Below, one piece after another: positions 15,908 to 25,592 of a stretch of 64,000 nucleotides of DNA. Position 1 is the stretch's first letter; each line of letters starts with the position of its first letter. A program made the position numbers and the translations under genes. The DNA comes from Alteromonas confluentis. GTDB lineage: Bacteria; Pseudomonadota; Gammaproteobacteria; Enterobacterales; Alteromonadaceae. Location of the stretch: positions 1-64,000 of the forward strand of contig NZ_MDHN01000003.1 of NCBI RefSeq assembly GCF_001757105.1. Direction: 5' to 3'. The notes below the pieces were generated by a model. That model did no database searches, was not told the origin of the DNA, and saw only the letters and a list, made by a program, of their open reading frames with translations.

Positions 15908-16942
15908 TTACTTACTACTAATGTTTCGTTGATATTCGTTCACGGCCTGATTGTGCTGTTCTAACGTGGCAGAAAAAACATGAGTGCCATCGCCTCTGGA
16001 TACAAAATAAAGCGCGTCGGTCACCGCAGGATGCAAGGCTGCATCAATCGCGGGTTTACCTGGCATCGCGATGGGCGTTGGTGGCAAACCACTTACCGTA
16101 TACGTGTTATAAGGGTTCTTCTCGCGCAGGTGTCGACGGGTTATGTTGCCATCGAAGTTATCACCTAATCCATAGATCACCGTGGGGTCGGTTTGCAGCC
16201 GCATATCTTTCTGTAAACGGTTGATAAACACCCCGGAAATAAGCGGGCGCTCGTCTGCAACAGCGGTTTCCTTTTCAATAATGGACGCCATGATAAGCGC
16301 CTCGTACGGCGTATCGTAGGGCATTCCAGGCTGACGCTGTTCCCATGCAGATTGCAGGTATGCAGACATGGCGTTGTTTGCACGTTTCAATATACCAGAA
16401 ACCGAAGCACCGGCTGTGTAATGATAAGTATCGGCAAGAAACAGTCCTTCCGGATTACTATCAACCGGCGCGCCTTCTGAAGTCACCAGGTCTGCGGCTG
16501 CGACTAATGCGCTCACCTCGTCGACCGAGTCGATGTCTTGCTTTAGCGATGGTGCATTCTCTAGTACGGCTAACCACTGCTTGAGTGTAAAGCCTTCAAC
16601 CAATCCTACTGAAAACTGAAATTCCTCGTTACGCGCAATCAGATACAGTGCATCGAGTAGCGACATGTCAGGCTGGAGCTGGTAGGTACCAGCTTTAACG
16701 GCGCGGGCTTGCTCATCAAGCTTCAACCAGATTTTTGCCACCACTTCCGGGGTATCAGCATAACCTTCGTTATCGAGCTTTCGCACCACCGAAATAGCGG
16801 AACTGCCTGGTTCCACCACAAATAATGCAGGTTCACTAACGGTGAGCGGCGCATTCACAGATTTCAACACCCAGAATGCCAGCGCAGAACCAAATGCCAG
16901 CAGCGAAAACAATATCGCTGTAATACTAATCAGTCGCTTCAT
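15908..16942 (-). CDS. mltG: Endolytic murein transglycosylase MltG
   Basis: A 344-aa inner-membrane lytic transglycosylase that cuts nascent peptidoglycan strands and sets their length. One N-terminal membrane helix (about 4-26) anchors the protein. A LysM-like segment (VVRKLDNEGYA region) follows. The YceG catalytic domain has the Glu in ASIIEKETAV, then QTDPTVIYGLG and NPYNTYTVSGLPPTPI. The start overlaps the end of pabC by 17 bp; this pabC-mltG-tmk order is conserved in E. coli. Confidence 0.94.
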   Translation of the reverse strand: MKRLISITAILFSLLAFGSALAFWVLKSVNAPLTVSEPALFVVEPGSSAISVVRKLDNEGYADTPEVVAKIWLKLDEQARAVKAGTYQLQPDMSLLDALYLIARNEEFQFSVGLVEGFTLKQWLAVLENAPSLKQDIDSVDEVSALVAAADLVTSEGAPVDSNPEGLFLADTYHYTAGASVSGILKRANNAMSAYLQSAWEQRQPGMPYDTPYEALIMASIIEKETAVADERPLISGVFINRLQKDMRLQTDPTVIYGLGDNFDGNITRRHLREKNPYNTYTVSGLPPTPIAMPGKPAIDAALHPAVTDALYFVSRGDGTHVFSATLEQHNQAVNEYQRNISSK

Positions 16943-17732
16943 TTTCCCTCTCGTAAGCGGCTTTAATCTTGTCTTGTAAATCTAATACAGGCGACTTGTC
17001 GAAACGGGTTACTGTGGAGTGATGCTCGACGGCCTTGACGGGCACAATCCCCATCAGCGAATTACAAAGAAATACTGCAGATGCGTGCTCCAGAGAAGCG
17101 ACATCAAAATGACCGGTTTGCACGGGAGTCCCCTGGGCTTTAAGCGCATCTAGAACAAATGCCCGGTAAACACCAGCAACACCGCATTGGTCAAGCGCGG
17201 GCGTCACCCACTGACCATCAATCATCCAGAACAGATTGCTAGCACTGCCTTCAATAAGGTGATTATGGATATCGCACACAATGGCATCATCACACCGCAT
17301 ATGTTGCTTAATTAATACTTGCTCGAGCCGATTTAAGTGTTTTATCCCAGCCAGTAATGGCTGTAAGCCGAGCTTAACCGGACTCACTTCGGTAGTAATG
17401 CCCTCAGTTCGCCATTTCGCGTAATGCGCCGGTACAGCATGCTCTGAAAGACGATATTGCATATCCGGGTGTTCAGGTCGCGCGTAACCACGGCCGCCCA
17501 CGCCAGAAGAAATATGTAACTTGAGTACACCTTTACTAAGCTGATCAGCTGCTGCTGCGACGTGATGCGATAAATATGATAAATCGAGCTTTAAACCAAG
17601 ACGAGAACTGTCGTGCTCTAAACGCGCCAAATGATAACGCCAAAGGCTCACCCTGCCGTTTTCCACTCGCATGGTGGTAAATAATCCGTCGCCGTAATGG
17701 AATGCCCTGTCCTGATATAGCTTCTGCGTCAT
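16926..17732 (-). CDS. pabC: 4-amino-4-deoxychorismate lyase
   Basis: A 268-aa PLP enzyme of fold type IV. It releases pyruvate from aminodeoxychorismate to give p-aminobenzoate for folate. The cofactor lysine is in GIKHLNRLEQV, with FHYGDGLFTTMR at the start and EGSASNLFW in the middle. Full length. It is separated from fabF by 210 bp containing a terminator, so it likely has its own promoter or depends on read-through. Confidence 0.92.
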   Translation of the reverse strand: MTQKLYQDRAFHYGDGLFTTMRVENGRVSLWRYHLARLEHDSSRLGLKLDLSYLSHHVAAAADQLSKGVLKLHISSGVGGRGYARPEHPDMQYRLSEHAVPAHYAKWRTEGITTEVSPVKLGLQPLLAGIKHLNRLEQVLIKQHMRCDDAIVCDIHNHLIEGSASNLFWMIDGQWVTPALDQCGVAGVYRAFVLDALKAQGTPVQTGHFDVASLEHASAVFLCNSLMGIVPVKAVEHHSTVTRFDKSPVLDLQDKIKAAYERENEATD

Positions 17733-17896
17733 TTGAATGTGAGATAAAAAAATATGGGAGGGAGTATATCAGTACAAGCTGTTAATTACAGTGTGCGGAG
17801 TAGGCAATCAAACCGATGGCAAAAAGATTAAGGTTACTTGCCACTAAAAGCATCAGTGAGCAACACAAGATGAGTTACGCGTAACCAAATGAAGTA

Positions 17897-17923
17897 CAAA
17901 AAAGGCAGCGTTAAGCTGCCTTT
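17897..17923 (-). terminator. Rho-independent terminator after fabF
   Basis: On the minus strand, AAAGGCAGC, a 5-base loop and GCTGCCTTT form a perfect 9-bp stem, followed by a T-run (read from 17903 down to about 17897). It begins 20 bp after the fabF stop codon and should end most of the fatty-acid transcript before pabC. Confidence 0.85.
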
Positions 17924-17942
17924 CAATGCTTTGACCTTTAAA

Positions 17943-19187
17943 TTAATCGTCGAGACGTTTAAAGACCAGCGAGCCGTTCGTTCCGCCGAAGCCAAACGAG
18001 TTACACAGTGCCAGTGATTCATTGAATGCTTTGGCTTTGTGCGGGACAAAGTCCAGGTCACACCCTTCACCTGGATTGTCCAGGTTAATCGTTGGCGGCG
18101 CCATACGGTCACGCAGAGCCAGTACAGTAAAGATAGCTTCAACTGAACCCGCAGCACCCAAAAGGTGTCCGGTCATAGACTTCGTTGAACTTACCAGTAC
18201 CTTTTTGGCGTGATCACCGAATACACGTTTAACCGCAGCCACTTCAGCAATATCACCTGCAGGCGTAGAGGTACCGTGGGCATTGATATAACCAATGTCT
18301 GCAGCATCGATGTTACCATCACGCAGTGCATTCTCCATAGAGCGTGCCGCGCCATCACCGTCTTCCGGTGGCGACGTCATGTGATAGGCATCGCCGCTCA
18401 TGCCGAAACCAACCAGCTCAGCGTAAATTTTTGCACCACGGGCAATTGCCGAATCATAAGATTCCAGCATCATCACACCCGCGCCCTCGCCCATGACAAA
18501 ACCATCACGGTCTTTATCCCATGGACGGCTCGCTTGCTGTGGCGCGTCATTGTTTGAAGACAATGCACGGGCTGCAGCGAATCCGGCAACACCTAACGGT
18601 GTGATAGACGCTTCAGCACCACCGGCCAGCATGGCATCGGCATCACCGTAAGCGATGGTACGGGCCGCAACACCAATATTGTGAACGCCTGTAGTACACG
18701 CTGTCACGATATTCAGGTTCGGACCTTTCAGACCTTCCATAATAGACAGAAAGCCGGAAATCATATTCGTAATCGTAGAAGGCACAAAGAATGGCGAAAC
18801 GCGTTTTGGACCGCTGTTCGTCAGCTTAGTGTGGTTCTGTTCGATTTGTTCGAGACCACCAATACCTGAACCAATTGCTACACCTACACGGTATGCATTG
18901 TCGTCAGTGATTGCTAAGCCTGAATCGGCCAAAGCTTGTTTACCCGCTGCAATACCCAGCTGAATAAACCGATCCATCTTTTTTGCTTCTTTTTTTTCGA
19001 TGTAATCTTGCGGGTCGAAATCGTTGACCTGACCGGCAAAACGAGTGGAATAGTTACTGCAATCGAATAAGGTGATATCACCGATACCGCTTTCGCCTTT
19101 TAACAGACGAGCCCAGGTTCCTTCAACAGAAGAATCCAACGGTGACAGCATACCCATGCCAGTAACCACTACGCGACGTTTTGTCAC
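17943..19187 (-). CDS. fabF: 3-oxoacyl-ACP synthase II (KAS II)
   Basis: A 414-aa condensing enzyme that elongates acyl-ACP with malonyl-ACP and controls cis-vaccenate production. The catalytic Cys is in [11 protein letters not shown] and the two His are in [11 protein letters not shown] and [12 protein letters not shown]. The C-terminal [11 protein letters not shown] is also present. Length and motifs match E. coli FabF. It is the last gene of the plsX-fab cluster before a terminator. Confidence 0.96.
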   Translation of the reverse strand: MTKRRVVVTGMGMLSPLDSSVEGTWARLLKGESGIGDITLFDCSNYSTRFAGQVNDFDPQDYIEKKEAKKMDRFIQLGIAAGKQALADSGLAITDDNAYRVGVAIGSGIGGLEQIEQNHTKLTNSGPKRVSPFFVPSTITNMISGFLSIMEGLKGPNLNIVTACTTGVHNIGVAARTIAYGDADAMLAGGAEASITPLGVAGFAAARALSSNNDAPQQASRPWDKDRDGFVMGEGAGVMMLESYDSAIARGAKIYAELVGFGMSGDAYHMTSPPEDGDGAARSMENALRDGNIDAADIGYINAHGTSTPAGDIAEVAAVKRVFGDHAKKVLVSSTKSMTGHLLGAAGSVEAIFTVLALRDRMAPPTINLDNPGEGCDLDFVPHKAKAFNESLALCNSFGFGGTNGSLVFKRLDD

Positions 19188-19220
19188 AAAAAGCCCTCGT
19201 ATTGGATTGAACGTTAGATA

Positions 19221-19250
19221 CGAAAACGGCTCTTAACAGAGCCGTTTTCG
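19221..19250 (-). terminator. Strong hairpin between acpP and fabF
   Basis: CGAAAACGGCTCT and AGAGCCGTTTTCG form a perfect 13-bp stem with a 4-base loop, in the 82-bp gap between acpP and fabF. A run of four T is inside the 3' arm rather than after it. It could be a partial terminator or a 3' stabiliser that keeps acpP mRNA more abundant than fabF mRNA; that role is inferred. Confidence 0.65.
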
Positions 19251-19269
19251 CAAATCTCAAGACAGCTAA

Positions 19270-19509
19270 TTAAGCGTCTTTGTTTGCGTTGATGTAATCT
19301 ACAGCAGATTGAACGGTAGTGATCTTCTCTGCTTCTTCATCAGGAATTTCAGTATCGAACTCTTCTTCTAAAGCCATTACCAGCTCAACAGTGTCGAGTG
19401 AATCTGCGCCCAAATCATCAACGAAGGAAGCTTCAGCTTTTACTTCTTCTTCTTTAACGCCCAGCTGTTCTACGATGATCTTTTTTACGCGCTCTTCGAT
19501 GTTACTCAT
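19270..19509 (-). CDS. acpP: Acyl carrier protein
   Basis: A 79-aa acidic carrier of growing acyl chains. The Ser modified with phosphopantetheine is in [10 protein letters not shown] (about residue 38). Size and the four-helix acidic composition are normal. A 190-bp gap separates it from fabG, leaving room for a separate promoter, as expected for this very abundant protein. Confidence 0.98.
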   Translation of the reverse strand: MSNIEERVKKIIVEQLGVKEEEVKAEASFVDDLGADSLDTVELVMALEEEFDTEIPDEEAEKITTVQSAVDYINANKDA

Positions 19510-19699
19510 AATTCTAGGTTTCCCTTAACGTCACTAGATAAAAAAGTGCCGCTAGTTTATTTTGCAAGGTCGCTCCTTGCAAGTACCAAGTCATGTAAAA
19601 ACTGTGGTCAAACCAGCAACTAACCAATATTTATACAAATTTTTAACACCAACACCCTGTTAAAACAAGACCTTGGCTCGAAAATGCTGCAAATGCAGC

Positions 19700-20440
19700 T
19701 TAGTTCATATACATTCCACCGTTAACGTGGATTGTTTCGCCAGTGATATAGGCAGCGCCATCACTGACTAAAAAAGCAACCGTTGATGCAATTTCTTCAG
19801 GTGCGCCCAGACGGTTCGCCGGGATGTCCTTAAAGATCGCTTCTCGCTGGTCATCTGTCAATGCTTTCGTCATATCTGTATCGATAAAACCAGGGGCAAC
19901 CACGTTAATCGTGATACCACGGGAAGCAACTTCACGGGCCATTGACTTCGAGAAGCCAATCACACCGGCTTTCGCTGCCGCGTAGTTTGCCTGTCCGGCG
20001 TTACCCGAACTACCTACAACAGAACCTACATTCACAATGCGGCCATAACGCTTTTTCATCATGCCACGCAGTACTGCTTTAGACAGTGTGAAAATAGAGC
20101 TCAGGTTAGTATCAATGATATCCTGCCACTCGTCATCTTTCATCCGCATTAGCAGGTTGTCGCGAGTAATGCCCGCATTGTTGATTAAGATATCAATGCC
20201 ACCAAACTCGTCAGCAATCGCTTTCAGGGACGCTTCCACAGACGCTTTGTCAGTCACATTCAGCGCCAGTCCTTTTCCGCCACTGGCAGCCAGGTACTCA
20301 CTGATAGCCGCTGCACCGTTTTCACTGGTTGCGGTACCAATAACGGTGGCTCCCTGTGCCGCAAGTGCTTCGGCAATCGCTTTACCAATGCCGCGGCTCG
20401 CACCTGTTACCAGGGCAATTTTTCCAGATAATTGAGTCAT
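19700..20440 (-). CDS. fabG: 3-oxoacyl-ACP reductase
   Basis: A 246-aa short-chain dehydrogenase that reduces 3-oxoacyl-ACP with NADPH. The cofactor motif TGASRGIG is at the N-terminus and NNAG is near residue 86. The catalytic Ser-Tyr-Lys is in GSVVGSSG and YAAAKAG. It lies 19 bp after fabD. Confidence 0.97.
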   Translation of the reverse strand: MTQLSGKIALVTGASRGIGKAIAEALAAQGATVIGTATSENGAAAISEYLAASGGKGLALNVTDKASVEASLKAIADEFGGIDILINNAGITRDNLLMRMKDDEWQDIIDTNLSSIFTLSKAVLRGMMKKRYGRIVNVGSVVGSSGNAGQANYAAAKAGVIGFSKSMAREVASRGITINVVAPGFIDTDMTKALTDDQREAIFKDIPANRLGAPEEIASTVAFLVSDGAAYITGETIHVNGGMYMN

Positions 20441-20459
20441 GTTTTTCCTACATGTCAGA

Positions 20460-21383
20460 TTACAGATCAGCCAGAGTTTCTGGTGTATTCACCGCTACAC
20501 TGGTCAATGCTTTATCGATGCGTTTGGTCAGACCGGTAAGCACTTTACCCGGGCCGACTTCAATGATTTTTTCAACGCCTTGGGCCGCCAGAAACTCTAC
20601 AGTACTGGTCCACTGTACCGGACAATAAAGCTGACGCACCAATGCATCTTTGATAGCAGCTGCTGAAGATTCAACGCTCACATCAACATTATTAACCACC
20701 TGAATAACAGGCTCGCTAATGGTAATGGCCGCCAGTGCATCGTCAAGTTGATCAGCGGCAGGACGCATTAATTCACAGTGTGAAGGCACGCTCACGGCGA
20801 GTGGTAAAGCGCGTTTAGCACCCGCTTCTTTACACGCATTGGCGGCTTGCTCTGCGGCGGCTTTCTCACCGGCGATAACCACCTGACCTGGTGAGTTATA
20901 ATTAACCGGCGCGACTACATCACCCGTAGCGATAGCCGTTTGCTGACAACAATCCGCAATGGTCTCGTCGTCAAGACCGATGATGGCGTACATAGCCCCC
21001 GCACCTGCAGGCACTGCCTGTTGCATGAACTGTCCACGGGCTTCTACCAGTTTAACAGCGTCTTTGAATTCAATGGCACCGGCACAAACCAGCGCTGAAT
21101 ATTCACCTAAGCTGTGACCAGCCAGGTAATCAACCTCTATGCCCTTCTCCTGAAGAACACGCCAAATTGCGAAACTCGCTGTCAGCAATGCAGGTTGAGT
21201 AATATGCGTTTCGTTCAGTTTGCCATCGGCATCATTCTGAACCAGATCCCACAGATCATAACCCAGCACGTCTGAAGCTTCAGCAAAGGTCTCGATAACC
21301 ACTGGATGATTTTCAGCCAGTTCTTTTAACATGCCTACAGATTGGGAGCCTTGTCCCGGAAATACACAGGCTGTACGAGTCAT
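20460..21383 (-). CDS. fabD: Malonyl-CoA:ACP transacylase
   Basis: A 307-aa enzyme that loads malonyl groups onto ACP. The nucleophile Ser is in GHSLGEYSAL, preceded by the N-terminal FPGQGSQ motif, and the His partner is in VPSHCELM. Full length; 49 bp after fabH. Confidence 0.97.
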   Translation of the reverse strand: MTRTACVFPGQGSQSVGMLKELAENHPVVIETFAEASDVLGYDLWDLVQNDADGKLNETHITQPALLTASFAIWRVLQEKGIEVDYLAGHSLGEYSALVCAGAIEFKDAVKLVEARGQFMQQAVPAGAGAMYAIIGLDDETIADCCQQTAIATGDVVAPVNYNSPGQVVIAGEKAAAEQAANACKEAGAKRALPLAVSVPSHCELMRPAADQLDDALAAITISEPVIQVVNNVDVSVESSAAAIKDALVRQLYCPVQWTSTVEFLAAQGVEKIIEVGPGKVLTGLTKRIDKALTSVAVNTPETLADL

Positions 21384-21432
21384 AAAGTTTCCTTATTCTT
21401 ATCGTTATATCAGCAGGATATGTTGCGTGGGC

Positions 21433-22398
21433 TTAATATCTGACAAGTGCAGAAGCCCAGGCAAAACCGCCACCAAACGCCTCAAGCAGTAAATGCTGAC
21501 CACGTTTAATGCGGCCATCTCTGATCGCGGTATCTAATGCAGTGGGTACCGTCGCTGCTGAGGTATTGCCATATTTTTCTAGAGTAAGCACGACCTGGTC
21601 AAGAGACATGTCCAGTTTTCTTGCCGTGGCTTTAATAATTCGGAAGTTTGCCTGATGTGGTACTAACCAGTCCAGATCAGATTTAGCCATGTTATTGGCC
21701 GCCAGTGTCTGTTCTACAGTTTCAGACAACTTGGTGACGGCGACTTTGAAAGTCTCGTTGCCTTTCATAGAACACCAATTTTCTTCTACAGACGCCGCAT
21801 TACCACGTTGTGGATTGCCGGCATACAGCAGCTCTCCGTAAGAGCCGGCAGCATGAATATGCGTAGATAAAATGCCTGGCTCATCGCTGGCTTCGATGAT
21901 TGTTGCACCCGCACCGTCACCGAATAAGATAATAGTACCGCGGTCGGTGGGATCCATCATTCTGGTTAGGCAGTCAGTACCAATTACCAGAATGCGCTTT
22001 GCCATGCCTGTTTTGATGTACTGGTCAGCAACACTTAACGCATAGCAGTAGCCTGCACATGCCGCTGCTACGTCAAAAGCAGGAATACCGTTGATATCTA
22101 ACATAGCCTGAATTTCACAGGCTGTACTTGGGAAGGCATGGGCACCACTGGTCGTGGCACACACGATCATATCAATCGTTTTGGGGTCGATTTGCGCCGC
22201 TTCGATGGCGTGCTTACTGGCTTCGAATCCCATGGTGGCTGCAGTCTCGTCTGCACCAATAATACGTCTTTCTTTTATGCCCGTGCGTTCAGTGATCCAT
22301 TCGTCACTGGTATCGACCATTTTTTCCAGATCGGCGTTGGTTCGCACTTCACTTGGATAATAACTGCCGGTCCCGATAATTCGTGAATAATTGCTCAA
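21433..22398 (-). CDS. fabH: 3-oxoacyl-ACP synthase III (KAS III)
   Basis: A 321-aa condensing enzyme that starts fatty-acid synthesis from acetyl-CoA and malonyl-ACP. The triad is visible: Cys in [10 protein letters not shown], His in VPHQANFRI, Asn in YGNTSAA. Its start overlaps the plsX stop by 4 bp, indicating translational coupling. Confidence 0.96.
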   Translation of the reverse strand: MSNYSRIIGTGSYYPSEVRTNADLEKMVDTSDEWITERTGIKERRIIGADETAATMGFEASKHAIEAAQIDPKTIDMIVCATTSGAHAFPSTACEIQAMLDINGIPAFDVAAACAGYCYALSVADQYIKTGMAKRILVIGTDCLTRMMDPTDRGTIILFGDGAGATIIEASDEPGILSTHIHAAGSYGELLYAGNPQRGNAASVEENWCSMKGNETFKVAVTKLSETVEQTLAANNMAKSDLDWLVPHQANFRIIKATARKLDMSLDQVVLTLEKYGNTSAATVPTALDTAIRDGRIKRGQHLLLEAFGGGFAWASALVRY

Positions 22399-23420
22399 AG
22401 CTGCTCCAACAATACCGTTTCTATTTTACTTTTTATTTTCTCAGGAATGCCCATTTTGGCTTCACGCATACCCTGATGAATCGCGTAGTAAAAAGCGTCA
22501 GCGGAAGCGTTTCCGTGACTCTTGATTACAATGCCGCGCAATCCTAACAGACTCGCCCCATTATACTGGTCGGGGTTCACCCTGTTGTAGATGCTTTTAA
22601 GTAGCGGCAACGCTATTCTGGCCATCAAACGACTCAAAAGGTTCATTTGAGATTGCCTTTTTACTTCATTTATAACCAGTTTTGCTAAACCTTCGGTAGA
22701 TTTAAGCGCGACATTGCCGGTAAAACCGTCGGTTACCACTACATCAGCATGGTCAGTAAAAATATCATCGCCTTCTACATAGCCAATGTAATTCAGCGCT
22801 TCTGCATCGCGGAACATCTGATCAGCAATTTTAACCTGCGCATTGCCCTTAATGTCTTCTTCACCCACATTCAGCAACGCGACTCTGGGCTTTTCAATAC
22901 CCGACACTTCCTGGGCTAGTACGCTGCCCATCACCCCATATTGAAACAAGGTTTCTGAGGTACAGTTTACGTTCGCGCCGAGGTCGAGCAAAAACACCTT
23001 GTGCTGGCTTGCTGTGGGCATGGCCGATACCAGCGCGGGTCTGTCGATGCCCGGTAACGTTTTAAGGAAGTAATAAGCCAGCGCTAAAAGTGCACCGGTA
23101 TTTCCCGCACTCACACACGCGTCGGCTTCACCAGATTCCACCAGTTCGATAATGCGTCGCATCGAAGAATGCTTTTTATTGCGTAACGCAAAAGCGGGGG
23201 CATCACCCATTTCGACCACATCTTCACAATGCTCGATGGTGACTCTGGCACGTTGCTCAGGCAATAGATCAGCTACAACAGGTTCAATAATTTCCTGCTT
23301 GCCGCAAAGAATGAAATTAAAATCTGGGTGTTGCCGGATGGCTTTGAGGGATGCGGAAAGGATAACAGGGGGACCATGATCGCCCCCCATGATATCTAAC
23401 GCGATGGTTAGCTTAGACAA
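22395..23420 (-). CDS. plsX: Phosphate acyltransferase PlsX
   Basis: A 341-aa enzyme that makes acyl-phosphate from acyl-ACP for phospholipid synthesis. It shows the family start [12 protein letters not shown], then [19 protein letters not shown] and the C-terminal [13 protein letters not shown]. It sits between rpmF and fabH, the conserved order. Confidence 0.96.
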   Translation of the reverse strand: MSKLTIALDIMGGDHGPPVILSASLKAIRQHPDFNFILCGKQEIIEPVVADLLPEQRARVTIEHCEDVVEMGDAPAFALRNKKHSSMRRIIELVESGEADACVSAGNTGALLALAYYFLKTLPGIDRPALVSAMPTASQHKVFLLDLGANVNCTSETLFQYGVMGSVLAQEVSGIEKPRVALLNVGEEDIKGNAQVKIADQMFRDAEALNYIGYVEGDDIFTDHADVVVTDGFTGNVALKSTEGLAKLVINEVKRQSQMNLLSRLMARIALPLLKSIYNRVNPDQYNGASLLGLRGIVIKSHGNASADAFYYAIHQGMREAKMGIPEKIKSKIETVLLEQL

Positions 23421-23437
23421 AAGTTGTCACCTACTGA

Positions 23438-23608
23438 TTAGCGGGCGATTACTTTTTTGCCTTTATAGTAACCGTCTTCGGTCACGTGATGACGACGGTG
23501 TGTTTCACCCGACGTTGAATCGACAGACAAAGTCGCGCCTGTCAATGCATCGTGTGAACGACGCATGCCACGCTTAGAGCGTGTTTTACGATTTTGTTGT
23601 ACTGCCAT
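23438..23608 (-). CDS. rpmF: 50S ribosomal protein L32
   Basis: A 56-aa protein starting [20 protein letters not shown] and ending GKKVIAR, the standard L32 length and sequence. The start has CAGGAG upstream. It lies 3 bp after yceD and 17 bp before plsX, the conserved yceD-rpmF-plsX arrangement. Confidence 0.97.
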   Translation of the reverse strand: MAVQQNRKTRSKRGMRRSHDALTGATLSVDSTSGETHRRHHVTEDGYYKGKKVIAR

Positions 23609-23611
23609 AAC

Positions 23612-24145
23612 TTACTCCTGGTCTCGCTTAAGTTCTTTCAAAACCGCGAAAGGGTTTGGTCGCTCATTAGCCGGGTCGATTTTACCAAATGTCATATCGT
23701 CTTCACCCACTTCGCAATCCTCCTCTGCATGAAGGGCTACGATAGGTAATGAGATAATCAATTCATCTTCAAATAATTGAAATAAATCAACTTCTCCGTG
23801 GTCGTTGACCTCTACCGGTTCATAAGCTTCGGGTAATGCATCTGCCTGTTCCTGATCTTTCCCCTGCACCGGGCTAAAACAGAATTCAGTATAGAGGGAG
23901 TGATTAAACTCGCCATTACACCGTTGGCAGACAAGTGTTACCTGTGTTTCCAGATGACCGTGAAGGACAGTAAGACCCTGCGCGTCTTTTTCGAACTGTA
24001 CTTCGGCGTTCACCCATTCATCACAGCTGACAACAGCTTCATTCAATCGTTCCAACTCTTTGGTGGCGATAACGCCTCGATAATCGGAGCGTTTAACGGC
24101 ACTTTTGACCGGATCGACAGTATGAGGTAATTTCACTTTTTGCAT
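23612..24145 (-). CDS. yceD: YceD family protein (DUF177, 23S rRNA accumulation)
   Basis: A 177-aa acidic protein of the YceD/DUF177 family, needed for normal 23S rRNA accumulation in E. coli and plants. The conserved CQRCNGEF pair of cysteines is near residue 75. An acidic stretch (HAEEDCEVGEDDMTFG) and PFAVLKELK close the protein. It is the first gene of the minus-strand lipid cluster; the 172-bp gap to the divergent Maf gene should hold its promoter. Confidence 0.92.
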   Translation of the reverse strand: MQKVKLPHTVDPVKSAVKRSDYRGVIATKELERLNEAVVSCDEWVNAEVQFEKDAQGLTVLHGHLETQVTLVCQRCNGEFNHSLYTEFCFSPVQGKDQEQADALPEAYEPVEVNDHGEVDLFQLFEDELIISLPIVALHAEEDCEVGEDDMTFGKIDPANERPNPFAVLKELKRDQE

Positions 24146-24317
24146 AGGGCGCGCATATTATAGATTTGGTTAGTCTGTGTCAAAAGATTAATCACCAATC
24201 ACCGCTATTAACCACGGTTCCAACGGGTTTTGCATGTTTACAAAGCCCAATATTAGCAATAATCCACGAATTATGGCCTACTAGCGGCCTGTTAACTGGT
24301 TTCTTTCCCGGTCTGCT

Positions 24318-24956
24318 ATGCCCTCGCTAACAACAAAACAATATCCGAAATTCATTCTTGCCAGTTCATCGAAATATCGTCAGGCACAATTTGCCTCGTT
24401 AGGTATTTCGGCTGAAGCCATTGCCCCAGACATCGACGAAGCTGCCCATGATAACGAATTGCCCCAGGCATTGGCGGAAAGACTTGCGAGCGCCAAAGCG
24501 GCAAAAATTGCAGGCCAACATGCCGATAGCATTATTATTGCCAGCGACCAGGTTGCTGTGGTTTGTGTACACGATAAGCTTCATCAGTTAGGTAAACCGG
24601 GCAGCTTTGACAAAGCCCGCCAACAATTACAAATGTGTAGTGGACGTTGCGTTACCTTTTATTCAGCATTAACCGTACATCATGCCCAAACTAAAAAGGT
24701 TATAACTGATACCGATGTGACACAGGTTTGGTTCAGGGAACTGAGCGATGCACAGATAAATGCTTATCTTCACAATGAGCAGCCTTACGATTGCGCCGGA
24801 AGTTTCAAATCCGAGGGCAAAGGCGTGCTGCTTTTTGAACGCATCGATTCCAGAGATCCCAATGCGCTTATTGGGCTTCCGGTTATGCTACTGCGTGACA
24901 TGCTGGCCGAATTTAATATCGACCTGCTGACGCTGGCCACATCAATGAGCCAGTAA
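24318..24956 (+). CDS. yceF: Maf-like nucleoside triphosphate pyrophosphatase (YceF type)
   Basis: A 212-aa house-cleaning pyrophosphatase; E. coli YceF acts on 7-methyl-GTP. The N-terminal motif is ILASSSKYRQ (most members have SSSPYR), the catalytic Asp is in IIASDQVAV, and YDCAGSFKSEG and IGLPV follow. It is divergent from yceD, as in E. coli, and its 3' end overlaps the convergent HAD gene by 15 bp. Confidence 0.9.
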   Translation: MPSLTTKQYPKFILASSSKYRQAQFASLGISAEAIAPDIDEAAHDNELPQALAERLASAKAAKIAGQHADSIIIASDQVAVVCVHDKLHQLGKPGSFDKARQQLQMCSGRCVTFYSALTVHHAQTKKVITDTDVTQVWFRELSDAQINAYLHNEQPYDCAGSFKSEGKGVLLFERIDSRDPNALIGLPVMLLRDMLAEFNIDLLTLATSMSQ

Positions 24957-25592
24957 ATACGCTTGCAGTTCACCTAAGCTGTGTACAACGGTTTGAGGGG
25001 CATAATTTTCTAAGTGCACCTGCGCATGTACGCCGAAAGAAACCCCAATGCGATCAACGCCAGCATCACGGGCCATTTGCATATCAAACGTGGTATCGCC
25101 AATCATTACCGCCTCTTCCGGCGCTACGCCCGCTTCCGCCAGTAACTGAAGGATCATATCGGGTGACGGCTTAGATTCAGCGTCATCGGCTGTGCGCGAA
25201 TAACTGAAATAGACGCCTGTGCCGGTATTGTTCCAGCAACGATCAAGCCCTCTTCTCGCTTTGCCGGTAGCCACAGCCAATGTGCGATTGTCTGCTTTCA
25301 ATGCTGAGAGCAAAGCGTCTGCACCATCAAACATGGGGCTTGGCGTTCGATCTTGCTCGATAAAGGTATTTTTATATGCTTCAAACAACTGATCGGTTAG
25401 CACCTCGTCGGCGGTGTTAAACAATTTCTGAATGGCTGGGCGCAAGCTAATGCCAATAATGCCACCCACTTCTTCTGCTGAAGGAACAGCGACACCACAT
25501 TGTTTCGCAGCCAGCTGCATACAATTTACAATCTTGGCGGCTGAATCCATCAGCGTGCCATCCCAGTCAAAAATAATAAATTTATACTTCAT
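24942..25592 (-). CDS. HAD family phosphatase (Gph/PGPase-like)
   Basis: A 216-aa HAD hydrolase with all four motifs: FDWDGTLMDS, ATGKARRG, the Lys in ESKPSPDM and MIGDTTFDM. The four-helix cap places it with phosphoglycolate-phosphatase-like enzymes. It overlaps rluC by 11 bp; an rluC-HAD pair is common in gammaproteobacteria. The substrate is unknown. Confidence 0.9.
   Translation of the reverse strand: MKYKFIIFDWDGTLMDSAAKIVNCMQLAAKQCGVAVPSAEEVGGIIGISLRPAIQKLFNTADEVLTDQLFEAYKNTFIEQDRTPSPMFDGADALLSALKADNRTLAVATGKARRGLDRCWNNTGTGVYFSYSRTADDAESKPSPDMILQLLAEAGVAPEEAVMIGDTTFDMQMARDAGVDRIGVSFGVHAQVHLENYAPQTVVHSLGELQAYLLAH

Noticed and set aside
17834..18157. 107-aa minus-strand frame at the fabF 3' end
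   Set aside because: Shadow of fabF in another frame, also crossing the terminator at 17897-17923.
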